Source: Scenedesmus sp. ARA3
Lineage: Eukaryota; Chlorophyta; Chlorophyceae; Sphaeropleales; Scenedesmaceae
Assembly: GCA_004335835.1 (NCBI GenBank)
Contig: RWJK01000081.1
Location: 1 to 48,380, forward strand
Direction: 5' to 3'
DNA length: 48,380 nucleotides
Each line of letters starts with the position of its first letter. Positions within the stretch are counted from its first letter, which is position 1. Position numbers and translations under genes: made by a program. Shown here one piece after another: positions 23,839 through 33,904 of this stretch. The notes beneath the pieces were generated by a model. The model was not told the DNA's origin, made no database searches, and saw only the letters and a program-made list of their open reading frames with translations.

Positions 23839-25977
23839 TTAGTCCGTGCCCCTGCCAATCAAGCGCCGGATCTCCTCGGCCTGCTGCTCGCAGCCGCGCC
23901 GCTCAGACAGCTCCACCAGGCAGCGCCTGCCAGCAGCCTTGGCAGCAAGCAGCGCCTTCATGCTGGACGCCTGCCGCAGCCCTGCTGTCACACCCCCGCT
24001 GCTGCTGCCGCTACCGCCGCCATTTGCGCCGCTGCTGCCATCCGCAGCGCCATTGCTAGCCGAATGCTGCAGCTGCTGCACCAGCACCACCATCTGCAGC
24101 CGCAGGTGGCACAGCCGCTTCAGCATCTCACAGTACAGCCCCCTGCCATCTTGACTAGTAGCGTTCACAGCTGCTGCCTTAAACTGCTCCAGCGGCAACA
24201 TCGCCGCCTCCAGCGCCCTGATAGGCGTCAGCTTGGTCTTGCCATCTAGTGCAGTGTACCCGGCCAGCTGCTTTGACCGTGCAGACTGGCGTTTTTGCTG
24301 CTGGCTTTGGCTTTGTGCCGCTTGATTTGCAGCACCGCTGTCTGGCTGCAGCTCGTGCACGATGTGATTGAAGATGGCTGAGGAGACTTCCAGGTGCATG
24401 GCAGCATCTCTGAGGGAGGCCAGGCCCCCCAGCGCCAGCAGCGTTGCGCCCCACTCCAGCTGCAGCCAGGGGTCTTCGGGGTCTGCTGACTGGAACCTGC
24501 AGTGACGAAGCAGGCACAACACGTATAAAATCGTCCTTTTGCAGCATCACAGATGGTTTTGGTAGGGGCAGCAGTGAGGCAGCAGGTCAGATGCCACTCC
24601 AGCTGCAGCCAGGGGTCCTCAGGGTCTGCTGACTGGGACCCGGTCCAGGGCCTGCATCGAAGCCGGCGCAAGACATCATTATAACATACTTTGCAGGCCG
24701 TCAAGATACTTCGGCAGAGGCAGCAGCGGGTTAGCAGGTCGGACGCAACTCTGGCTGCAGCTGTGCATGCTTGTGGGCAGCTGACCGGCACCTGCAAGGA
24801 GGCGGGTACAGGTGTACACGGACCTAAGTAACACCCTTGCAGCAGTGCACCTCACCTGTGCAGCAGCTTCTGGTGCGATGATGGGCCGCGGACACTCTCA
24901 TCTGGGCTCTCCAATGGCGCGTTGCCGCCGCCAGCCAGCGTCCTGCAGCCTGGCTGCCCCTGCTGCACCTTGCTGATGTACCTGCAGCACGCACGCAGCA
25001 GTGCACCAGGGGTAATGGTTGCATGCCGGTGCCGTGTGCTTGCACGAAGCACCTGCTAGACAGCACAACCATCCTGAGTCGCTTAAATGTCTGCTGTGGC
25101 AGGGCACGGCGGTGGTGCTGCTCCGCACATGGCTGTGCTGGGTTTGTGCTGGTCCTCTGCAACCTGCTAGGTATGCAAATTGACAAGTTTACATTACACG
25201 TGAGCACACAGGCAGTTGCCGGCGCAGCTGCTGGCATGCAGACACAATGCCAAGAGGCAGAGCCTGCTGGCGCGGCTCCACAACACACATCTGAACCCAC
25301 TTGTACAGCGTCTTCTTGGCAGCCTGAGACTTGGGTTCTGCTGTTGTGAGCTTGTTGTACACAGCACGCCGCATGCTGACACACTGCCGCAGCAGCGTAG
25401 TGTTCAGGCTGCTGTACTTGTCCCTGGCAAGGCTGGCCAGCGTGTCAGACTGCATCGGCAGCAGCAGCAGCAGCAAGGGAATGCAAAGTGTGGGCAGGCG
25501 CGCAGGGACAAAGCACAGTGGGATATGTTGTCAGTGTGAGGCAGTGCGCTGAACAGGCCTGGTGCAGCATAGCAGGAGTGCCACACTTACAATCACTGCG
25601 CAAACGAGCAGCAGCTGTCAGGCCTGCAGTGTCCGGGTTGATGCACAACTACACATGCATGACTCGCTGTAGCCTCTGCACTCATTTGACCACAACCAAA
25701 CGGGGAGCATCAGGAGCATTTCGTGCCGCAGACACTCAGCCCCCCACTAATTTTTCGCAGATTTTGCTGACACCATGTCACATAGCAGCAGCGCCGCACC
25801 GGTGTGCCTCCCGCCTCCCAATGCTCCAGCCCCTGGGTGCACACATCCAGCGCCTGGCTGACATAGTTAGCGCTCTTGCCAGCCAGTGCTGCCATCAGTG
25901 CAGCATCCTCTGCAGTGGCACAGCCGTCAGCCACACGCAGCACGTCACGGCTGGCCAGCACCCCAGCCCACTCCTGC

Positions 25978-26011
<34 letters not shown>

Positions 26012-28429
26012 GGTGCAGCGGCACGGGACAGCAATGGAAGGCGGCAGCTTTGCAGTTGCCAGCAGCCTGCCGGAGGGAGGTGCCTAGAAAGCTGTACTGT
26101 GTTATCACATGCAGTGTTCCTGGCCACTTGCCACCATCGAGCAACCGGCAGATTGCAAGGACAAACACTGCATTGGGATGTGAATCATCTCCTGTTTCCC
26201 AACATCAGCACCAAGCAGCACCACTGAACACCCAACCCAGCAGCAACTCTAGCACATGACACCGAACTTGAACAAACTAGATCAAACCAGGCGCTCACCA
26301 GCATGGGCATTGGGTCTCCCGGGTTGTTCTCATGCATCATCACATACAGCCTGTTCAGCGTCTGCAGCGCCTCCGCAGCCGTGTACTTGCAGCCCAGTGA
26401 GGCCCGCATGGCAGCGATGCCAGGCAGCACCTCGCCCTGGTTGATGCGCGTGAGCGCAATCCAGTAGGATGGCTCGCAGTAGCCTGGCTCGATCTCCTGC
26501 GCACGCCTGCAGGGGCGGCAGCAGCGGGTGGCACACGCAGAAGATGGTGCAGCAGGCGACAGCCGAAAGTGCAGCGAGGCACAAGCACGATCGCCTGTGA
26601 ATGCCTGTAGGAGCGCCAGCAAGGCAGGGGTGGGAGCAGCAGGCAGCAGCTGAGATTGTGGTGGAATACAGGACAGCTTGTAAGTGTGTTGCTGACGTTG
26701 CACAGCTTGTCAGCGTGTTGCTGACACTGCAGGCCAGGCAGCAGCAGCTGTGCAGTGCCAGCAGGCGCAGCCAGTATACACACAATGCCTTGCACGCAAA
26801 ACATGCCAAAAGCAAGTGCACACGCCCCAAATATCAGCACAAGACCTGCACATGCGCCAGCACACCATGACCCCTACTGCAGTCCCCAGCCGCCACTTAC
26901 TTGAAGTGCTGCATTGCACCGGAGAAGTTTGCGTAGCGCCGCTGCAGCACGCCGCAGTTCTGCTGCACCTTGGCACTGTTTGGACATACACGCTCGGCAG
27001 CCAGGAAGAGCCTCTCCTCATTCCACCAGTCCGCATTGCGCAGCACAGTGCGGGCTGCATACCCGCAGCACACTGCCAACACCAGCAGCACGGCCGCCAT
27101 GGTTCCTGCTGACCAACGGTTGGCGTTGCCTCTGCTGCTGCTGGTTGCTGCGTCACGGGCTCTGGAATTGGCAGCATCTGTGTCAGCTGAAGCCGGTACC
27201 AAAGGCTTGGCTGCAACCTCAGGAAAATTGCTGCCCTGCAGGGCTTGGTGCTGCTCCTGCTGCATGTCATTTGCTGCCGCTGCTGGCTCAGCCGCACTGT
27301 TCAATCGCAGCAGCCAACCCAGCAAGTCCGCGAGCAACAAGCAGTAGCCGATGGAAGGGAAGTACAGCAGGCGCTCGCCTATGAACGTGCCCACATAGAA
27401 TAGCACGTTGCTTGCAGGAAAGTAGGGCGCAACCAGCAAGCCCACCACCACCATCAGCCGCCAGCGAGCATGGCCCAGCCTGCAATCCACTGCCGCAGCT
27501 GCTGCTGCTGGGCCTGCTGCAGTAGTTGCTGCTGTTGCGTCTGTCGTGCTGCTGGCGCCATCCACATGGCCCCTGCTACTGCCATTGCCTGACATTGCAG
27601 CCGAGCCGCCAGCGCCACGCCGCAGCACTGCACCACTCACAACACCCCACAGCTGCCGCAGGAACAGCAGCGGACGTGCTGCCAGGCCGACATACAAAAA
27701 GTATAGGTACAGTGCTGCTGTTGCTGCATTGCGGGGGTCGCTGAGCTGCTCTACGAGTGGAATGCAGCTGAAAGACCAGTCAGCTGACAGGTGCCGCGGG
27801 AACAGCAGGATCCCAAAGTAGCGAGCATGCAGAAAGCCCGTGCTGAGAAGACGAGTTGTGAAGGAATCTGCAAAGGGAATGGGGTTCTCAACCTGCTGAG
27901 GTGAGCAGCCGAGAAGGACAGGCAGTGCTCAGTTAAATGGCGGCAGCAGCAGCGGCAATGTCTACCAGGAAAACAGGCTACTCGGCATTACGGGAGATGC
28001 AACTACTGGCGCAAAGGCAGGGGCCTCTGCGGCACCTTTTGAAGCAATGCAGCTGTGACAACCTTCACTTCTGGCCAACCTGATGTCGCGGACAGCCACG
28101 AGGTATGTAACACAAGCACCTGTCTAGTGCAACTCGTGACGCAGGTTAAGATGAAGATGTGCACCATTGACGACAGCATATAAAGTGTTTCTTTGACATC
28201 AACAAACACCCAAATAGTGCAAAGGCGCTTGGAGACTGCACATCCCCCTGCCTGCCAGCTGGTGTGACTGGTGAGACTGCACAACCCCCTGCCCACTGGT
28301 GTGCCTCACCTTCCTGTAGATAGCCACCAGCTGCTGCACTGCCACCCAGCTGCGCAGCTTGATGTTGCCCACAGTCACAGCCGCAAGCAGCAGCACACGC
28401 AGCATCTGCTTCCTGCAAGCGCCCCTCTG

Positions 28430-28468
<39 letters not shown>

Positions 28469-29798
28469 GCTGCCTTGACAGGCCTTGTCACTGCCGGCAC
28501 CGCTGCTGCTGCTGCTGCTGCTGCTGCCTGTGGCAGTTAGCATGTGCGGCGCCAGCAGCAAATCATAAAGTACCATAGTGCCGGTGATGGTGATGCCAAT
28601 TTCTTTGCTCAGGGCTGCCAGCACTGCCAGGCCTGCTGCTGCCAGCACCAGCAGCCAGTGCTGCACTCCGTCTGCCACTGCTAGCTGTAGCAGATCACTA
28701 CCAGCTGCCCCAGCAGCATCTGCCTCTACAGCAGCCTCTGCTGCTGCCGTGTTGCCCCGGTGCGGCCTCGCCTTGCTGCTAGGGTGCTTGCCAACTGCTT
28801 GCGCTGTGCTGACGTTGCGCTGCTGCTGATGATGATGATGATGCATGGCTGCCGCTGCTGCATACCTGCCATCTACTGCCATGAAGTATAGCAGCAGTGC
28901 GGGGATGGACCAGGCTGCACAGATCAGCTCTGCACAGCCCACCACACCAGCGACAGCCTGCAGGAACAGCCGTGCCCACACATTGCATACAACACAGTAA
29001 AGGGGTGCTTGAAACAACCCAAAAGAGATGCAACAACAAGAAATCACGCGGCTGCAACAAGGGTAAAGCACAAGCAGGTGCTGCATGCCTGCTATGCACT
29101 CCTGCACATCAACAGCTTAGTTGCACTACCTGCGTATGCTGTACACTGCAGTAAAAGTGAACTGCCCTTTCAAGTTGGGCTGATGCTTGCCCACCGCAAC
29201 TGCCTCGCCTACCTCTGTATGCGCCGGATGCAGCGCAAACAGCACAGCAGCAGCCAGCGCCTGCGCCTGCCCTGCCCAAGTGACAGGCCTCAGCCACAGC
29301 TCCGGCTGATTTTGCCACATCAGCAACCTTCCAATCATGCTGCTCTTGCGGCTGCTGCTGTGCGCCCCTTCTGCGCCGGCTGCTGCTAGCTCCCTGCTGC
29401 TGCTGGTGCTGGTGCCCGCAGCCCATCCTGCTGCCATCTCCAGCTTTGCGAAGAGGTGCTGCACCAGGGCCAGCACCAGCATGCTAACCAGCGCATGCAG
29501 CGCAACACTCAGCACGTGGAAGGGGAAGGCGTGCAGGCCTGCCGCCACGTGCAAAACGGCAGCACCAGCAGAAGCAGCAGCAATGAGCTAGGGGCAGATA
29601 TAGTTTGTGTTCTGTGCATGTGCACCTGCTGCTCTGCACACCACGCAACTTTTGCGGCACCTGCCACCAAAGAATCTGTGTGCAGGCAGGAGAGTAGCTG
29701 TTTAAAGAGTCTTCCAGGCATGTGCCGTACGAGCCCTCCTGCCAGGTGCCAACCCACCTGCGGGCCGAGGCGACTTGGCGCCAAATGTGTCTGACTGC

Positions 29799-29834
<36 letters not shown>

Positions 29835-30483
29835 GGGGCGCTGGGCAGCATGCCGTTTATGCCCGGCACTAGCAGCTGCACTGCGTCCCAGGCCTGGCGT
29901 GTAATCCTGAATGCCAGGATGGTGACTGGCCTGTATGACTTGTGGCTCTGTGAGCTGGTGATGTCCTGGCCCCTGCAGTATTGTTATCAGGCAGCATGTA
30001 GACACAAATAAGATTGAGGCAGTTATATGTGGGTCCTGGCACCATCTAAGATGGTATGAGCCACAACAGGTTGAACACAAAAAACAACAGGTTGAACACA
30101 AAATGAGGCACTTCATGTTGCTGTGGTGTTGAGCAGATCTTCCTGCAAGGCAGCTGGGTTCATAACAGTGCGCTTTAATCGAGGCTCACCAGAAGTCATG
30201 CTTAAATAAGCCAGACACCGGATTGTCGTTGTTGGTGACATCCCCGTTGGTGATCTGCAGGTGCGAGACAAGATGCGAGCGGCCTTCATTTCAGCACTGC
30301 TGCAACTGCTGTCAGGCCAGAGCAGCACCAGCAGCAGTAGAGAGCACCCACCACAGCAAAGTTGTCATCAAACGTGAAGTCCCCGATCAACGTGTTGACG
30401 TAAACAAACACAGCCAGAAGCCCGACGATGTAGAATGCTGTGTTGCTGCTGCAGCTGAGGGCCTTCTGCTGCTGCTTCTGCAT
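23839..30483 (-). CDS. TMTC-like GT-C membrane protein with TPR repeats (DUF1736)
   Basis: Eleven exons: 30483-30352, 30254-30190, 29972-29758, 29538-29213, 28957-28310, 27892-26901, 26506-26299, 25973-25800, 25449-25301, 24981-24856, 24496-23839; 1230 residues. A first membrane helix at 15-33 is followed by the acidic pair Asp39-Asp40 expected in the first lumenal loop of GT-C glycosyltransferases, then by FKHDFWGQD, SHKSYRP at 75-81 and HPAHTE..AGVVG, all hallmarks of TMTC1-4. The DUF1736 block is near 470-540 and 'RNADWWNEE..F' leads into TPR-like helices at about 750-860. In animals TMTC proteins are ER O-mannosyltransferases for cadherins; the algal acceptor is unknown. Low-complexity insertions include poly-Gln (exons 3 and 5), His and Ala/Ser stretches, and the C-terminal third is not recognisable. 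The start codon is the ATG that opens the membrane-helix frame; an upstream out-of-frame ATG lies 8 bp before it. Confidence 0.88.
24438..24790 (-). repeat. Tandem copies of exon 11 start filling TMTC intron 10
   Basis: A block covering the first 46 bases of exon 11 and the sequence upstream (copy 1, 24451-24580) recurs about 143 bp away (24594-24730) and again, more diverged, at about 24733-24790. The intervening intronic pieces (24500-24590 against 24657-24741) also align. The 359-nt intron is thus built almost wholly from this unit. Confidence 0.8.
25978..26011 (-). repeat. CTG-sense run at the TMTC exon 8 acceptor
   Basis: In the transcript this is a CUG run ending CUGCCGCAG directly before exon 8 at 25973. 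Confidence 0.85.
28225..28310. repeat. Direct repeat at the TMTC exon 5 donor
   Basis: Two imperfect copies of a roughly 44-bp segment containing GAGACTGCACA and CCCCCTGCC (about 28229 and 28273), starting next to the exon 5 donor at 28309. Confidence 0.7.
28433..28465 (-). repeat. CTG run, read as poly-Gln in TMTC
   Basis: The minus-strand transcript reads CAG, giving a glutamine run in a cytosolic or lumenal loop of the TMTC-like protein. A neighbouring run at 28502-28527 reads as Ser. Another at 29801-29833 gives poly-Gln in exon 3. Confidence 0.9.
30060..30108. repeat. Short direct repeat in TMTC intron 2
   Basis: Two adjacent copies of AACAGGTTGAACACAAAA with a short A-rich spacer. Confidence 0.8.
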
Positions 30484-30799
30484 CGCTCATTGGTGTAGTG
30501 CACTGCAGTGTACGTTGAAAGTACCTCCAGCTTCTGTCAGCAAACAATCTGCACGACGTGCACCAGGCTGCGGAGGAAGAACTCGTTGTGGTTGGTGGCA
30601 GTTCAAGTGACAAGCCAGTGACAAGTGCCATAACTGCCTTCCAGGAGACACAAAGAGCTATCTTGCACGGGAGTCAGCTTGTTGGAGCGATTGCAAAGTT
30701 CTTTTACGCCTAAATTCACAAGATCACCCTGTCCGGCAGGCGATCCTTCCGACACGAACTCAGCACAGCAGCGCTACGTCACGACCTTTGATAAACTCG
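30484..30799. promoter_or_regulatory. Divergent promoter region, TMTC / methylmalonyl-CoA epimerase
   Basis: Only 316 bp separate the two start codons, so the transcripts must start within this stretch or overlap. No repeat runs are present, and no clear TATA box is seen. Confidence 0.5.
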
Positions 30800-32654
30800 A
30801 TGGCTCTGAGCAGCTCAAACCTTTTCACGAGGCTCTTGTTGCAGAATGCTGCAGTGAGTGCCTCACGAAACAACCCTGGTCATGCCTGCACACATGCGCC
30901 CAGTCATCACTCTGCGTGTGCTGCCTGCAGCCTGCTTGCACCTCCATAGTAAGACACCTCAGCACGACACGTCACCTACTGCACCAAGCACAGCAGCAGC
31001 AACCGGCAGGAACGGCAGAGGTGAGCTGCTACAGTAGGCCACCCCTGCCAGCAGCGTTGGCAACAGCAAACAGCAGCAATCCCAATACAGTTTTGCTGTT
31101 CTGAGTCCTTTGCACTATCGTCTGTCCAGAAGCTCATGTGCTGCTAGTGGGTCCCACCACACACATCCTGCAGGGCAGTTTGCTTGCACCAGCTGACATC
31201 AACATGCATTTCAGTCCAGTGTTGCCCCGGTCCAGTGGACGTGCCAGATGTATATGGTCAAAGAAAAGCCCACAGCTCTGGCATAGTTCACGAGACATTG
31301 ACGTCGCTTCTGCATTTGCAGGTGGGCCGCCTGAACCACGTGGCGATTGCTGTGCCAGACCTAGCAAAGGCAGCAGAGCGGTACAGGGCGGTGCTTGGCG
31401 CCAAGGTGAGTACATTCATGCTCACGCAGCCACACAGTTCGTACTTTGAGGTGCCAGCTGCAGCATCCTTTGGCGGGGTGGCACACGCGTGGTGTGTACG
31501 CATGCTGCTGCTCGCATCACCAGCAGGGTGCACATGGTGCAGTCAGCTAATCGCAAGCTGTCAGAAAACAGTGCGCAAGTACGCCACAACCGGCAGCATC
31601 GCTTAGCCCAGGCTGAGTGCCAAGTGCCGAGATGCGCCTCTGATGCACATGCCGCCACAACTTGCACACCGACAATGTATGAGACAAGCAGCAGCATGAT
31701 ACAGCTTATATGACGCCCCTGCGCTGCGCAGGTGTCTGCGCCGCAGCCCGTGCCGGAGCATGGCGTGACTGTGGTGTTTGTGGAGCTGCCCAACACCAAG
31801 ATAGAGCTGCTGCACCCGCTGGGGCCCAAGTCGCCCATACAGAAGTTCCTGGACCGCAACCCAGCAGGTCAGCGTGACAGGACAGCATGAGGCGCGCAGG
31901 GGTTAATGTGCTGCAGATGAGGTTGAGCAAGCGTGGGTTGAGGGAGACAAAGCGTGTGCTTGTTGATGGTATGCATGCTGCATGGCTGCCGCATGCTCAG
32001 CACATCGCCGCAGCTGGTGCTGTCTCTGCTGGGGACAATCTGCCTTTTCAAGACAGTTGTAAAGCATGGTAAACGCACAACTGCAGTGGCGGCATATGTG
32101 TGCAAGGACACGTTTGCAGCTGCGTCTGTCCGCTGAGTAGGTGACAGAGTATGGAGTGCTGTACAGTGAGCGGCGCTTGTTGCTGCAACGCTTCTTCTCG
32201 CAGGCGGCATCCACCATGTGTGCCTAGAAGTGGCTGATATAACACGCAGCATGGCGGCACTCACACCCAACGGTGTGCGCGTACTTGACCCCCAACCCAG
32301 GATAGGCGCGCACGGCAATCCTGTAAGGCGAACTGCTGCATACGGCTGCGCTCGGGTGCAGCAGCCTGCCCTACAAATCTTTGGAATGTTGTGTTGAGTT
32401 CTGAAGACGCTGTTATGTGCAAGATCAAATTTCAGAGACATGCACGCCTGTGTTTTGGCGGCTGCACGCCAGCTCACATGCCTTGTGCTCAATTTGCTCT
32501 CAAGCTGCTGTTCTGTGCCAGTTTGATGTTGCATGTGTCAGACGAAGTCATCATGTTTCTGGCGGCTGTGGTGCAGGTGGTGTTCCTGCACCCCAAAGAC
32601 AACGACGGCGTGCTGATGGAGCTGGAGGAGGTTGGGAGCAAACAAAGCACATGA
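30800..32654 (+). CDS. MCEE: Methylmalonyl-CoA epimerase, mitochondrial
   Basis: Six exons: 30800-30853, 30931-31020, 31322-31405, 31732-31867, 32204-32322, 32577-32654; 186 residues with exact phases. The first 48 residues (MALSSSNLFTRLL..., then VRHLSTTRHLL) are rich in Ser, Arg and Leu without acidic residues, a typical mitochondrial presequence. The mature part is a vicinal-oxygen-chelate fold: LNHVAIAVPDL with metal ligand His54, IELLHPLG around 100-107, GGIHHVCLEV with His125/His126, and MELEE with the final ligand Glu176. The enzyme interconverts (2S)- and (2R)-methylmalonyl-CoA in propionyl-CoA breakdown, feeding the cobalamin-dependent mutase. The start is the ATG whose short exon keeps the phase and supplies the presequence. 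Intron 1 is only 77 nt. A TGTAA lies 134 bp after the stop. Confidence 0.93.
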
Positions 32655-32689
32655 TCAAGGGCGGCAGAGTTGGTTGATGGTATCTGCAA

Positions 32690-32755
32690 TGGCGGAGTGG
32701 TCTAAGGTGCACTGCAGGCTGCAGCTATAAAGTTGCAGTTTGAACTGGAAGGTTT
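32690..32755 (+). other. tRNA-like A-box/B-box pair, probably a relic
   Basis: TGGCGGAGTGGTCTAAGG closely resembles the A box and D arm of type II (Leu/Ser) tRNAs, and CAGTTTGAACTG about 45 bp downstream resembles a B box. I cannot fold acceptable acceptor, anticodon or T stems, so this is at most a decayed tRNA or tRNA-derived SINE fragment. It lies in the 3' flank of the epimerase gene. Confidence 0.25.
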
Positions 32756-32787
32756 TGAGGACTTGTGTGGGGTTTGGCTGTACATCA

Positions 32788-32792
32788 TGTAA
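32788..32792 (+). terminator. TGTAA poly(A) signal of the epimerase gene
   Basis: Chlorophyte-type polyadenylation signal 134 bp after the stop codon and about 195 bp before the next start codon. Confidence 0.6.
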
Positions 32793-32986
32793 CCGCTCAG
32801 GGCTGTCAAGACGCATTCAACAGTGTGTCAAGCAGATGGGTACGTTTGTGCAAACCAACACTGAAGCAGCTCGCACGTGTCGGTCTCATCACAAAAGCTT
32901 GAAGGAATAGGCGATCCCGTGCAAAACGTTCGCTGCTGCTTGCGTGCTTCTGGCAGTGTACTCAAGATAGCTGTAGGTGTGCTACA

Positions 32987-33859
32987 ATGGCGCCGGAGCA
33001 GCCAACAGATGGCTCAGCGGCAGCAGCTGCACCAACGAGTGCAGAGCAGCAGCAGGCAGGGCCTAGCACGGACCTTGACGCCCAGATAGCTCAGGGCATG
33101 GTAGACTACCAGAATCAGCTGCTTAACATCGATGAGATCAGGTGAGCGCGGTTGACAAGACTATTTGACCGTGAAGCAGGTCCAGCAGCTAGTGGCAACA
33201 GCAGCAGCAGTACGAATGGGTTCCTGAGGCATGCTGTGTGTGATGTTTACCCACATCAGGGAGTCTGAAAGCAACAAACCATACATTGGAGACAAGGAGT
33301 CGTTGGACGCACTGAAAGCAGGTGAGGCTTGCAGCAGTGCTGCCTTGTGTCGCTGGCTCACAACACACAGTGGCAGATTTTTGAAGCAGTGGTGCCACAG
33401 CAGCAGGGGTGCCCTAGCAACAGCCGCATCCCAGCAGCAGGTTGTAGAAAAAGCGATGGTAAGGTGAGTATTTAACGACAGCAAGTGGATACAATGCGAG
33501 ATAGGCAGGCAATATTGTAGGTGCTGATCATTTTGCACAAGTGAAACCTGTGCTGCACCACTTCGGTTGTGCACCACGCCCACTTGTATGTGCAAACCCA
33601 CAGCAGCACCTGCACACGCGCACTCCAGCGTCGCTGAGTACTGCTTGTATAAACAGTACTCAATGTCGGCATATTTCCTGCAGAGTATGCGAATGGCAGC
33701 CAGGTCTTTGTGGCCAAAATCAGCAACCTGCAGACGCAGTACAGCAGCATGCGGCGCACGCGTGGCGATGGCAACTGCTTCTTCCGCAGCTTCATCTACG
33801 GCTACTTGGAGTGGCTGCTGCTGCACCAGCAGGAGCAGGAGTGTCAGCGGTGAGTACAC

Positions 33860-33904
<45 letters not shown>

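Noticed and set aside
23647..24249. 200-codon open frame opposite the last TMTC exon
   Set aside because: Mirror frame of a GC-rich coding exon; the minus-strand frame has the protein-like composition and correct splice phase.
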